Shown here: positions 47,454 to 57,960 of the stretch, piece after piece
Position numbering within the stretch: position 1 is the stretch's first letter
How the letters are laid out: each line of letters starts with the position of its first letter
Source of the DNA: Aralia elata
Taxonomy: Eukaryota; Streptophyta; Magnoliopsida; Apiales; Araliaceae
Direction of reading: 5' to 3'
Assembly: GCA_034770075.1 (NCBI GenBank)
Contig: CM068387.1
Span: forward strand, 80,601,971-80,665,970
DNA: 64,000 bases
Translations under genes and position numbers: made by a program
The notes under the pieces: generated by a model
Told to the model about the DNA's origin: nothing
The model's database searches: none
What the model saw: only the letters and a program-made list of their open reading frames with translations

Positions 47454-48106
47454 CTTAGATCTTGATTCCTGTTGATCAAGCAGAGGGTTTGATTTCAAGG
47501 GCAGAAAAATCTTCATCCAAGAAAAGGGCTGGCCACCTATACATAGAGACTCCCACACAGAACCAGACCCACAGAGCTCCCGCCAAAATCGAGAGCAACA
47601 ACCCAGTGAGGACACATCTGATACCTTCAAATTGAATCATCACAAACACCCAGAAAGAGAAGAACCAAATCAGTTCATCCCAAATCCCAATAACAAAATT
47701 GAAGAAACAAATAAAAAACAATTTAAAGAAACAATTAAGAACAAAATTGTAGTAATAATTAATCTCCAATAGAAAGAAAGGAAACTGAAGGGCTGAAGCT
47801 AACTTGAGGGCAATATCAATATCGGGGAGTAGTGAGCTTTCCATATACTCTGATTCACTCGTATTTCTGCCCCCCTCTTTATCTGTTTTTTTCTGGCGGC
47901 AGAAAATTCGAGGGAAAATTTGTGCGCAGAACGAGTGAATGTATAAAATAACGATATTTTTTTAAGGCACCTCTGTTATGAAAGTTTTTTGCCGGTCACT
48001 CTTGGAAAGTGACAGACGAATCGTAGCGTTTGATTGATGGAAAAAACACTTTTGATGTACTACTTCATGGAAACGAATCGTTTTTAACCCGTACTTGATA
48101 CTCATC

Positions 48107-48316
48107 TTATTCTCCCTCTCTCTCTTCTGAACTTATTAAAGTACATTTAAATACAATTTTAATTAATATATAATTTTGAAATTAAAAATAATTTTTTATT
48201 TGTAATCAGTTAGAATATTAAAGAGGCAATTTAATATTTGTATTATAAAGTGACATATAATATTTTAAATTATTTTTAAAAATCGTAGTTAAAATATTTT
48301 TAAAATGAAGAGAGTA
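48107..48316. mobile_element. Degraded Stowaway-like MITE upstream of DVR
   Basis: TTATTCTCCCTCTCTCTCTT at the left and AAAATGAAGAGAGTAATAA at the right, with an AT-rich interior. The ends are less clear than those of the other copies. Confidence 0.35.
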
Positions 48317-48719
48317 ATAAAATTCATTATAAGAAATAGGAATGAAATGGATTTAATGGAGCTAGAAAGGTGAATTGCTTGAGAGTTTTGAACTGTTGGC
48401 TATAATTTAAATTATAATTATTCCACAATTTTTATTTGGGCTATTCGTATCAAATTAATGCATTTATCCACCTAAATTTTATATGTACCTTGGTGATTGG
48501 TGTAACTGGTTCACGCTACACTTATTTTAGCACCTTTTTGAATTTATGTTTACTTTTAAAAATAAAAATAAAAATAAAAATAAAAATGAGCCTTTTATTT
48601 GAGTGTAAAATTCCTTTATTAATCAGCAACGGGTGAAATCATATCATAAGATATATATTCTACCACTTTCCCCCTAACGTCCACCAATCATTTGGATTTT
48701 ACTTTGATAGGGCACCACC

Positions 48720-48836
48720 ATGAAACGCATCAACTTCACCACACCTGCTCTGCCAAAACTCAATCTTCTCTTCTTGGAGCTCCAAAAAAATGTCCATTTA
48801 TGCCCCCTTCAATGGTTTCACACTCCATTCATCTAA
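48720..48836 (+). other. Upstream ORF overlapping the DVR start
   Basis: ATG at 48720 in the context CACCACCATGA opens a 38-codon frame (MKRINFTTPALPKLNLLF...) that stops 47 bases after the DVR ATG, in the +2 frame relative to DVR. If the transcript starts upstream of it, it could lower DVR translation. The transcription start is unknown. Confidence 0.4.
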
Positions 48837-50046
48837 AGCTCAAACCTTCAAAAGGCTTCTCTCTTCTCATTTCATAAACCAAATCCAGGTAAGCTCAATC
48901 CCATTTGCTTCTCTTCCTTTAAATTTATCAGAATCCTCTAAATTTAGCAGAAAAAACCCCAAATCCATTTCAGCTTCAATTTCAACAACCCCAATTGTTG
49001 AATCCCCCAAAACTTCATTTAGAAGTAAGAATCCAAAAGATATTAATGTTTTGGTTGTGGGTTCAACTGGGTATATTGGAAAATTTGTAGTTAGGGAATT
49101 ATTTAAAAGAGGGTTTAATGTTATAGCTGTTTCCAGAGAGAGGAGTGGCATTAAAGGTAAAAATAGCAAAGAAGAGACCTTACAACAGTTAAATGGAGCC
49201 AATGTGTGCTTTTCAGATGTGACCAATTTGGATTCTTTGGAGAAGAGTTTTGAAAATTTAGGGGTTTCTGTTGATGTAGTTGTGTCTTGTCTTGCTAGTA
49301 GGTCTGGTGGTGTTAAGGATTCATGGAAAATTGATTATGAGGCCACAAAGTATAGTCTAGTTGCTGGTAAGAAATATGGGGCGTCACATTTTGTTTTGCT
49401 GTCAGCAATTTGTGTGCAAAAACCCCTTCTTGAATTTCAGCGTGCGAAGTTGAAATTCGAGGCTGAATTGATTAAAGAAGCTGAAGAGAACGATGGGTTT
49501 ACGTATAGTATTGTAAGGCCAACGGCATTTTTCAAAAGTTTGGGAGGACAAGTGGAATTGGTGAAAGATGGGAAGCCTTATGTGATGTTTGGGGATGGAA
49601 AATTGTGTGCTTGTAAGCCGATGAGTGAGCCAGATTTGGCTTCGTTTATTTCAGATTGTGTGTTGAGTGAAGATAAGATTAACCAGGTTTTGCCAATTGG
49701 TGGACCGGGGAAGGCTTTGACGCCGTTGGAGCAAGGAGAGATGTTGTTTAGACTTGTTGGGAAAGAACCCAAGTTTCTGAAAGTGCCGATTGAGATAATG
49801 GATTTTGCCATTGGGGTTCTTGATTTCCTTGTCAAGATATTTCCTGCAATGGAAGATGCGGCTGAGTTTGGGAAAATTGGAAGGTATTATGCAGCTGAGA
49901 GCATGCTCGTTTTGGATCCTGAGACTGGAGAGTACAATGCTGACAAAACACCGAGTTATGGGAAGGACACATTGGAAGAATTCTTTGAGAGGGTACTTAG
50001 AGAAGGAATGGCTGGTCAGGAATTGGGGGAGCAAACAATTTTCTGA
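48790..50046 (+). CDS. DVR: Divinyl chlorophyllide a 8-vinyl-reductase, chloroplastic
   Basis: A complete, intronless 418-residue protein, the family length. DVR (PCB2) reduces the 8-vinyl group of divinyl chlorophyllide a with NADPH to give monovinyl chlorophyllide, a late step of chlorophyll synthesis in the plastid. The first 70 or so residues are Ser-rich and basic like a transit peptide. The Rossmann dinucleotide site NVLVVGSTGYIGKFVVREL lies at about 85-103. Then follow family segments VVVSCLASRSGGVKDSW, GASHFVLLSAICVQKPLLEF, YSIVRPTAFFKSLGGQ, KPYVMFGDGKLCACKPMSE, LPIGGPGKALTPLEQGEM and the end of the protein (TPSYGKDTLEEFFERVLREG). Nothing essential appears missing. The start at 48790 gives the best transit peptide; an out-of-frame ATG lies 70 bases upstream. 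Confidence 0.97.
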   Translation: MSIYAPFNGFTLHSSKAQTFKRLLSSHFINQIQVSSIPFASLPLNLSESSKFSRKNPKSISASISTTPIVESPKTSFRSKNPKDINVLVVGSTGYIGKFVVRELFKRGFNVIAVSRERSGIKGKNSKEETLQQLNGANVCFSDVTNLDSLEKSFENLGVSVDVVVSCLASRSGGVKDSWKIDYEATKYSLVAGKKYGASHFVLLSAICVQKPLLEFQRAKLKFEAELIKEAEENDGFTYSIVRPTAFFKSLGGQVELVKDGKPYVMFGDGKLCACKPMSEPDLASFISDCVLSEDKINQVLPIGGPGKALTPLEQGEMLFRLVGKEPKFLKVPIEIMDFAIGVLDFLVKIFPAMEDAAEFGKIGRYYAAESMLVLDPETGEYNADKTPSYGKDTLEEFFERVLREGMAGQELGEQTIF

Positions 50047-50964
50047 ATGCTTCTGTTTGATGAAGTTTGTAAATTATATGGTTGATTTAATCAACTAGTT
50101 TGTCACTCAGTGCCCCTCAAGCTATGCGGATCTTCATCTAGTAACTGATACTGGTATGTGTTTTAAACAAATAGATTCTTTCGTAAAAGTTAACTCCATT
50201 TGAAACAAAATTTATTGTTATCAAAATCTGCTAACAGTTTGAATCTGTGATTGTATTGTCTTAAAGCTTGCAACTTGCAAGTATGCCAATAAAGTTGTTA
50301 CTTTATTAAGATGACTATGAATTGAAGTATAGTTGTGTTGTTGTTTTAGATCACATCTGAATTGTTGTCATCAACTACTATGCAACATGGAATTTTAGTT
50401 AAAATGCGAACTTTTGGATTTCTTGTGGCTACTGTATCCTCTTTAAATTATGGTGATGGAGGGTCGTGTTAGATTAACAGTTTTCGCTAGATTTTTATCA
50501 AATCCCTTTAAGTTGAAGCTTTGAGCAGCGTAGACTTGATAGAAGTATATATCCTGCTTAATTTAGGTCTAATAACCTGCACATATAGAGCAACACTGCT
50601 TGCTCATGCTTGACTGGGGCAGAATTACTTATTAGTTCAGGAATGGCTGGTTTCATTTGTATGCATTTTGCTTGTTAGTTGATATATTATGCAGTTTTGT
50701 ACCTCTATTATCTCTAGATTCTACTTTTATAAAGGAGCTTGTAGTGAGCTAAGGATAAAAATTGTTCAAGAAAAAATCTTAATGTGCCCCTTCTAATACA
50801 GTAAAATCTAAATTCCATTAACTTTACATGCAAGAAGACTTTTACATACACATATAAAATATATATATATAAACCTTATTCGGGGGCACTAGCGGCTTTA
50901 CAACAGCAATAAACAAATATGTTGCATGAAAATTACTTGAGGATACTTGGCAAAAAAAAATAAA
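50047..50964. other. DVR 3' region / convergent spacer to CASPL1D
   Basis: No coding signal. DVR (+) and CASPL1D (-) converge here, so both 3' ends lie in this stretch. A TATATATATA run occurs at 50859. Confidence 0.45.
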
Positions 50965-52489
50965 TTACTTGGGGATTTTGCGAGAAAGGGTGAAAACAGA
51001 GAGGGAAATGAGCAAAATGAGCAGAGTGGAGGCAACCAAAGACAATATAACAGAGAATCCGACATGGAGACAATATGTATCGAATATATTGCAGATTTTG
51101 TTCCATCGCACATTAGAGTTCCCCTTCCATCCCACGTAACCAATTGCAATGGCTGCTCCACTTGCCGAAGATACAATCGCCAACATCACCTGCATATTTT
51201 TATGAATTTTTATAGGCATCAGCACATGTTAATTTCATTAACTACAACGCTAACTATGCAGTACTCCTCCCTTCCAAAAACTAGTGATACATTTTAATTT
51301 TTAAGTCAACTTGTGAAATTTTAAAACTAAAAATTATTATGAATTCATTTGAGTTCGAAAGCAATATATATATATATATATATATATGACAACAAGGAGT
51401 ATCTTGATTTATACTTAAATTCGTATTGATTTTTGTATTTTAGGATTTTGTAAATTAACTTTAAATTTTTTGAGAAGTATTAAAAATGTCAAAATGTATT
51501 CCTAATTTCGAGATAGAGGGTGTATAATCAGGAGGAGGGTTTTGAGCTTAAAGCTTACCACGTCTATTATAATTAGAATGAAATGGGATAGCAGCTTTCT
51601 TGAGCTACCTTTGTTGAAGAGAGCTGAGAGGGATAAGAGTGAAGTTATAATGCTGTATAAGCAAGCCACCGAGAGAGCTGCTATAAAGTATCTGCATTTC
51701 ATGAATATTATTAGGATCTTCAGTAGAAAGTATAGCTTTAAATCAACATGCATGTTATAAAAGATAGAGCACGGTGTTTTAAAAATAGTTATGCAGACCT
51801 AGGCGATGGAGGGATCGCCTAGCGTCTAGGCAGCTTTATGTGGTGCCTAGGCATTTTCTTAAGCGGTCTTATTTATTTATTTTTTTACTACACATACTTG
51901 TTATACCATACAAAGTATAAAGTATATGTAATTTTTTTAAAATTTTACATGGAAAATTATAACAGAAAACATTAATCTTTTAAGGATTAAAATTCTTTTC
52001 AAGTATTGTAGAGTTTTAAAGTACAAGTCTGGTTCTGTCTAGGTGGGGATCTAGGTGTCCACCCAAATCGATATGGTAGAAGACCGTCTAGCGCCTAGGA
52101 GAGGATTATTTAAAAAAGTGATATGTAATCGTGGAAATATGAATTTCCTGCATTATAGTCAAGTATAAATATATCAAGTGCATTCATGTAACTTACTTGA
52201 AGGCTGGGGAATCTGTGAATTTTGCCGAAAGGGGTGTCCGAAAGGGAGGAAATGGTATCTGAATTAGCACTGTTTGTTTACCGGTCACCATCACCAACAA
52301 AGCTGCAAGGGTGAATACATATAATAACAACCTTAACACCAATTCAGCCACCACATAGTAGTTATGCGTTTTTGGCGGTGGTGGTGCCGCTTTGCTGGAA
52401 TATTCTAGTGGTGGTGCTTCCGGTGGAGTGGCATCAACCGGTGGAGAAACCTTTCCTGGTTCCAATATGGGCTTATCCATAGAGGCCAT
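50965..52489 (-). CDS. CASPL1D: CASP-like protein 1D type, three exons
   Basis: A CASP-like (UPF0497) membrane protein of 216 residues. Exons are 52197-52489, 51559-51691 and 50965-51189, with GT-AG introns and phases 2 and 0. The N-terminal 50 residues are Pro-rich (SPPVDATPPEAPP and APPPPKTHNYY) and cytosolic. Four membrane helices follow: LVLRLLLYVFTLAALLVMVTG, YFIAALSVACLYSIITSLLS, a segment around HFILIIIDVVMLAIVSSASG, and VILSLVASTLLILLISLSVF. The loop VPITL-like segment here reads TVLIQIPFPPFRTPLSAKFT, typical of CASPL group 1. CASP relatives make plasma-membrane scaffolds; a specific role for 1D members is not established. The start MASMDKP at 52489 fits the family, while an in-frame ATG at 52528 would add 13 residues. 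Both introns contain MITE or repeat sequence. Confidence 0.9.
51262..51524. mobile_element. Stowaway-like MITE in CASPL1D intron 2
   Basis: TACTCCTCCCTTCCAAAAAC at the left pairs imperfectly with the right end TTTCGAGATAGAGGGTGTA. The interior GTCAACTTGTGAAATTTTAA is also seen in the element at 63568. Confidence 0.55.
51776..52110. repeat. CCTAGGC-rich repeat in CASPL1D intron 1
   Basis: Words such as GACCTAGGCGATGGAGGGAT, GTGCCTAGGCATTTTCTTAA and CGTCTAGCGCCTAGG recur. A relative (GTGCCTAGACATTTTAAAAT) surrounds the hAT element at 57108. The repeat class is unknown to me. Confidence 0.45.
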
Positions 52490-52731
52490 TGAAAAATTTT
52501 GTACTTTAAAAAAAGAAGCAATTTTCAATGTAATAAGTTTGTTTAGTAGTATGTAATATGGAGGTATGGAATTAACGTATACTTATAAAGAGATTTTTCC
52601 GGGTCATGCGGGTTGGCACGAGTTTCGTTTGGTATAATTTAACAACAGTCCTACACGCTAACTGATTTATTTAAATTGATGTTTAAGAGAAAAAAAATAA
52701 TTGAACATATCAGTTGGAGTTGGAATATCTT

Positions 52732-53014
52732 GTTCAGTTTTAGAGTATTATTATTCTGATCGTGGATATTTGACTTGGATGATCTCCAAGGGTTTTAATG
52801 TGATTTTTCAATCTAATTATAAGGTCTTGATATCAAGTTTTGATTTTCTTGCTATATAGTATATAGTTCCAAGTTCAGTTTTAGAGTATTATTATTCTGA
52901 TCGTGGATATTTGACTTGGATGATCTCCAAGGGTTTTAATTTGATTTTTCAATCTAATTATAAGGTCTTGATATCAAGTTTTGATTTTCTTGCTATATAG
53001 TATATAGTTCCAAT
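52732..53014. repeat. 141-bp recent tandem duplication
   Basis: GTTCAGTTTTAGAGTATTA starts at 52732 and again at 52873. The two units are almost identical through TATAGTATATAGTTCCAA (I see one substitution, AATGTGA versus AATTTGA). It lies about 240 bp upstream of the CASPL1D ATG. Confidence 0.9.
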
Positions 53015-53019
53015 TATTC

Positions 53020-54127
53020 TGACCATGATTAAGCTATTCTAGTGGATTTGTACCCATTTCTTTATTTTTGGGAATTCGTGATATTTAAAGTGAAAAAATT
53101 AAAATGCAATCATCTCTTATTTGGAAATTCGTAATGTTTAAAGAAAATTTATGAAGAAAAAAAATGATATACATGTCAATAAATATTTGAGAAAATTGAA
53201 TAGCGACTAACGTAAAAGTTTATGCGATAAAATATAATAAATTAAAATGAGACTCTTTTTAATTCTTACCTATCTCATATATGCACATACGTCGCAATCA
53301 AAATTTGTCTAAAAACTTTCGCAATGTATAACATGACTCTTTATGAAAGGAAAATGAAATATATTTCGAATGTTTATATCGAGTTTTTGACTGTCAGTTA
53401 CGTTCCCGATCTAAAATGTCACAGTACTTCAGTCTTAACTACTAGGCTAAGACCTCATCGACGACTGTCAATTATGTGAATGAGTATTAATTATAATTTT
53501 TTTGGAGAGATTTATAATAAGTGGAATCCTCCTATAATTTTATTCAATTTCATATATTGATAAATTTTACGACTATAATTAGACACAAAATTATTACCAT
53601 ACATAACAACATTCTTTATGAAATAATGTTTATTATTATCTCATTCAGTATTGCTGATTTTCTGATGATTCTAAATTTGTAATGTAAGGCGGCAGCTATT
53701 TTGATTTAAGCTTTGTTTAGAACAATGTTTTAGGACTGCCATTTTTTTAGGTCATGTTTGACATTTATAGAACTTAATTAAACCTTTAAAATCATCATTT
53801 GTACAAGTTGATACGTATCAGAAATTAAAATTAGTGATTATAAAATTTGTTTACCTACATATACATCATGTTGAAAAAGATTGATTACCCATTTCTTCAA
53901 GTCCGCTATACTTGAATAAAAAGTATAACCTTAAAATAATTTTGATTTTCCGCTAATCAAATGTTTATATTAATTCAGTTTTTCATTTCAATGGGGTTTC
54001 GTTTTATATATTCAAATGTTCTTAAAGCCTGTTTAATTTTTTTTTGGGTGTCATTGGAGAGGAAGTCCACTCTAATCTATGTTGATTTATTTTATATCCG
54101 TATCTTTCACCATCCCATTTTTTTTTA

Positions 54128-54187
<60 letters not shown>

Positions 54188-54190
54188 TAT
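53020..54190. other. AT-rich intergenic DNA
   Basis: No gene was recognised. It ends in a (CT)n/(TA)n composite at 54127-54190. Confidence 0.4.
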
Positions 54191-54834
54191 TGTTGGAAAT
54201 GGGTTAAGAATTGAATGAGAAAATTGACTCTAAAGCTACCCACTTGAAATGTTAAAAATTGTAAAAGTCCCACATAGGGCATTAAAGGGAAAAATGAAGT
54301 ATTTATATATGGAATGTTTGCTCAATGGGAAGGGCCCCAAGGGGCACCCCACTTTTGTGGAAGGGAGAGGACCTAGCCAAGGCTTGGTTTGAACCCACAC
54401 GCGCGCCGCCGCCGCCGTCCGTGGGTCGTGGGTCGTGGGTGGTCGTGGGTGGTCGTGGGCTTTCTATATAATTTTTTGGACAAAATTTTGTTTAATTTAT
54501 TATTATAACTGATACTGCGTCGTTTTGCATACGAACAGTTGTCTCCCTTATACTACGTCGCGAAATTATCCTATAAATAAGAAGGAGGGCAGACCATTTC
54601 AGGATACAAAGTTCGAAGAATTCTTAGTTTTGAAGTGCTTCTAATTAAGAATTGGAAATCCGTTTTATCTTGGGAAGTAATTATTCACAAAACCTTTAGC
54701 ACCGTGAGGGAATAAATTTGCTTCAAGGAGACTTTGTGAATTCAAAGGACTCGGATTTATTTTCTTCAAATCCCGATATTTTCAAGTAAGTCGTTTTCAA
54801 TTCAATAAACAAATTCATTACCATTACAGGGAAT

Positions 54835-54838
<4 letters not shown>
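54191..54838 (+). mobile_element. LTR-like sequence (possible solo or truncated LTR)
   Basis: Starts TGTTGGAAATGGG, a common plant LTR start. It contains a TCCCACATAGGG box, TATA-like CCTATAAATAAG at 54570, and an R/U5-like tail with TCTTCAAATCCCGATATTTTCA. The right border is unclear (near 54786 or at the TA tract). No partner LTR is found. Confidence 0.45.
54421..54460. repeat. GTGGGTC/GTGGGTGGTC minisatellite
   Basis: GTGGGTCGTGGGTCGTGGGT continues as GGTCGTGGGTGGTCGTGGGC directly after a GCCGCCGCCG run, forming a GC-rich spike inside the LTR-like sequence. It could form G-quadruplex structures. Confidence 0.8.

Positions 54839-54893
<55 letters not shown>
54838..54893. repeat. (TA)n microsatellite
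   Basis: About 27 TA units, the longest such tract in the window. Confidence 0.95.
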
Positions 54894-54895
<2 letters not shown>

Positions 54896-55147
54896 TGCTT
54901 TTAATAAATTATATAACTTAGATATTCAAAAGATTAAATTTGTACCTGAAAAGCTGGTAACCAAGTTGAACTATAAACATATAGTGATCTTTTATTTTCA
55001 TTTTGTTCTACGGAGAAATTGATTTGCATAATCAATAAAAGGAAAAGAAGATTAAATTAAATTTTGGGCTTTTTAATTTATTGGCGTTTTTTTTAGAACT
55101 AGAGGAGACTATACATAATTTGTTGAAATTGTAATGGATGTGTAATG

Positions 55148-56881
55148 GGTAGGACGGATCTAAGAATTTTTCTCAACAGAGGCGAATTCTTCAATGTTCA
55201 AAGTCTCAAACCAAATTTGCTTTTTATATTTAAACAAAATCATGAATTAATTTCAAAGCATAAACCAATTTTGATATGTTTTTATAAGTTTCAAATAACC
55301 TTTACTTGAGAGAATCAAACCATCCAAAATTTATACTCAGAATACCAAAAATTATGTAGAGTCCATTAGTTAGATGCTGGGAAGTAAAATAATTATAACA
55401 ACTAGAAATGAGGGGCTGCTAAAGGCTCATAGTCATGGAGTTTGTAAGCTACAAAAGATTGATGTACTTGACAATGATTAGTACAAATAATTAGAGAGTT
55501 TTGTCTAAGATTATCTTCATGTAGTCAAGATGTTGCCTTAATACAAACGGTAAACTAAAACTAAAAATAGTTCAATACACTGTCAATGATATATGTCCCC
55601 TCCTTCATATTACAACTTAAAGGACTACTCATAATAAGAATATTACTTATAGTAGCTATACACTAATTAAGAAACTTATATCAGCAGTCCTAGTGGATAT
55701 ATGTCCTTTTAACTCTTTCATAACTTATATCTGTCATCTCCCAATATTCTTACCAAAAATGTTAATCTTATTTTTTTTTCTTAAATTCAAAGATTTCTAT
55801 GAATGAGCTAAACATATATCTAAGCTCCTTTTCTATATAATATAAAAGTTTTAGTACCATAAATACTTGTATACATTATATGCTCTAGTTTAGAAAAATT
55901 AAGCACTATGTAGTATATAATGAAAAGGCATTAATTTACTTATTTCTTGATTGTTTAAACCTCTCACTTATTATTACTAAGTGATACAACAGTGAGGAAA
56001 AATAAAAATCAGAAATTACAGATATTGGGGTCATAAATATTCTCAGTTCAAAATAACCACAGTTCAAAAAGTGAAAAGAATTCCAACTATTTATATATTT
56101 TTTTAAAATTTATGTTGATAAGTAATTCCAACTGTAATACACAGGCAAATACAAATACATATTTAAAAAATAATCCAATCCAATTCAAACATAAATTAAA
56201 CCAGTAATCTTCAAAAAAAAAAATTCAGTACTGGAACAGATAAAATAATCTAGTCATCATAGATACACTTTTGGCCTTGCAAAATTACAATTTAAACTTT
56301 AAACTATCAAACAAACAAAAAATCTAATTAGTAACCTTTTAAATCCAAAATATAACAAATACATCAAATAAATTGAATTGGGTTTAACTCCAAGTCCTCA
56401 ACCAACAACAAATTCAAACATACTATAAATTTTAAATTATCAAACAAAAAAAAGCTCTAATTTAGTTACCTTTTAAGTCTGATTACTCTAATATGCGCAA
56501 GAGGTAGTGACATAGTGGAGATGTAGAAGAAGTAGTGAGCCTAGTGGCGGAGCCGCGGAGATGTAGAAGAAGCATTGGCAGAGAATGAAGATATAAAAGA
56601 AGTAATGGCACAGCGGCGGAGCCGCAGAGGCGGAGATGTAGAAGACAAAAGCAACTAGCAAGCAAAAACAAAATGAAAAGCGGAAGCAGAATGAAAAGTT
56701 ACAGAGTCTATACTTGTATTTAGAATATGAATGAAATTTTTTTTTATCTCCTCTAAGTTTAACTCTTACATTAATCGCCCCCATTGAGTTTATTAATTTA
56801 CATAGATGTCCCTACCCCTATACTTATAAAAAAAATAAAAAATTTCAACATAGGCAACTGCCCATGAACAGATCCGCTCCT
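55148..56881. mobile_element. Possible 1.7 kb DNA element with weak ends
   Basis: The left AGGACGGATCTAAGAATTTT and right AACAGATCCGCTCCTG are imperfect inverted repeats of a kind common in plant repeats. The content is AT-rich with no transposase. A GC-rich tandem block at 56510-56645 lies inside. Boundaries are tentative. Confidence 0.3.
56510..56645. repeat. Imperfect repeat of GCGGAGATGTAGAAGAAG
   Basis: The word GGAGATGTAGAAGA recurs at least three times, interleaved with GGCGGAGCCGC. The open frames seen on the minus strand (Leu/Cys-rich) are products of this repeat, not genes. Confidence 0.6.
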
Positions 56882-57107
56882 GGTAATGGTTATATAATAT
56901 AATAGAAAACTAATGGCTTACAGTTCCTACATTTTTTTAGAAGATTTTGAGATCTAGTTTGTGTTTTTTTTATTTTTGAAAATAAATTAAGATTAAACTA
57001 TTATAAATGATGAAAAAGATTATACCCATAAAAATATTTTAAAAAATAATACTTTAAAAAATTTCAAGCAATGTTCAAAATATCGTTAGACGGACTTAAG
57101 CGGTAAA

Positions 57108-57820
57108 CAGAGCCGGTCCTGGGTTTTTTAAGTCCCGGGGCGAAATTTTTCGAGCGTGCCCAGTAGCGGGAGTTCGGGAGCAGCGCCCCGAGCCATTTTT
57201 TTAATACTTTTGTATTTTTTTAATTTAACGGGAGTTCATAGTGTGTCGAGATGAAACATTTTTTTTAATATAAAGGTTTGACAAAAAGTTTTTTCACAAC
57301 ATAATTAAAACAGTGTTTTTATATCAACAATTGTAAAAATGTTTTTAAAAAAAATAGATTAAAAAAATAGTAAGATTTCCTTTGTAGTCAATATTGTGCA
57401 ACATTTAAGGTCATTGTGTGAAATTAACCCTATGGTTGGTCATTTATCATATTAGGCTATTTCTTTTTCTTTTCCCTTAAAATTTAAGCATTGAAAAATG
57501 TGTCAATAAAGTAGAGCAATGTTGGAGTTTCATGTACACTTGAAATAACTGACTGCACAAATAATAGTTTGATATTTGAAGGCTTTTTTTGGACTGTTAG
57601 TGAAAAAAATAGAAAGCAGAACAAAAATGCGCTGCTGCCAAGAATTGAACCCAAATCTATTCTATTGCAAGGAATCATTTTACCACTAGAGCACTAGAAC
57701 TTTAGACATATGTTTACACATATACATATATATACATAAGCTTAAAATAAATTTTGGGCCCCCCTTCAACTTTGGGCTCTGGGCGATCGCCCTGATTGCC
57801 CTGGCCCAGGGCCGGCCCTG
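57108..57820. mobile_element. hAT-type non-autonomous transposon, 713 bp, 8-bp duplication
   Basis: The ends CAGAGCCGGTCCTGGG and CCCAGGGCCGGCCCTG are 16-bp inverted repeats with the hAT start CAGRG. A perfect 8-bp target duplication GCGGTAAA flanks it (57100-57107 and 57821-57828). It carries a degraded interior without transposase and a tRNA-like stretch on the minus strand. It is inserted into an older CCTAGGC-type repeat. Confidence 0.85.
57633..57701 (-). other. tRNA-like sequence inside the hAT element
   Basis: On the minus strand, CTCTAGTGGTAAAATGATTC resembles a box A/D-arm and GGTTCAATTCTTGG resembles a box B/T-arm, about 35 bases apart. There is no complete cloverleaf, so it is not a functional tRNA gene. 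Confidence 0.3.
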
Positions 57821-57828
57821 GCGGTAAA

Positions 57829-57960
57829 GGGGGCGTGCCTAAGCGGTCTAGGCGGTGCCTAGACATTTTAAAATAAATGTGATTTTTCCTATGCGGTGTC
57901 CTAAGCACCGCCTAACACTTAGATAAAGATTTTTAGAACAAGTAATAGTAATACTTTAAA
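57829..57960. repeat. CCTAGGC-type repeat, right part
   Basis: GGTCTAGGCGGTGCCTAGAC and GTCCTAAGCACCGCCTAAC continue a repeat whose left part (ATCGTTAGACGGACTTAAGC) is before 57108. The hAT element splits it. Confidence 0.4.

Larger units (their letters stand above)
41548..47844 (-). pseudogene. F-box protein pseudogene, interrupted by an LTR retrotransposon
   Basis: Four exon-like blocks on the minus strand are 47785-47844, 47454-47624, 46174-46425 and 41548-41824. The first two form an F-box (LLPDIDIALKLASALQ, then VSDVSSLGCCSRFWRELCG..VWESL). The third begins GWRGSYICKHDEM and continues with IEVGHYLIAIKDLYSMQLGF and a Leu-rich helical region. The last carries a conserved tail (WWKLGRWFYGFRMRDES, then EEEVLGVLYRGAI). 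Lesions: the exon 1 end reads CTTCAGTTTCC, so joining at the only GT there breaks frame. The motif RWPALFLDEDFSALE of the F-box end lies in the +1 frame of exon 2. In exon 4, ISERIVC and WWKLGRW are in different frames. The 3.8 kb retrotransposon at 42227-46030 sits in the last intron in opposite orientation. It probably once encoded an SCF substrate receptor, and is now likely non-functional. Confidence 0.65.

Noticed and set aside
56483..56784. Leu/Cys-rich frames on the minus strand
   Set aside because: Produced by an imperfect GGAGATGTAGAAGA repeat.
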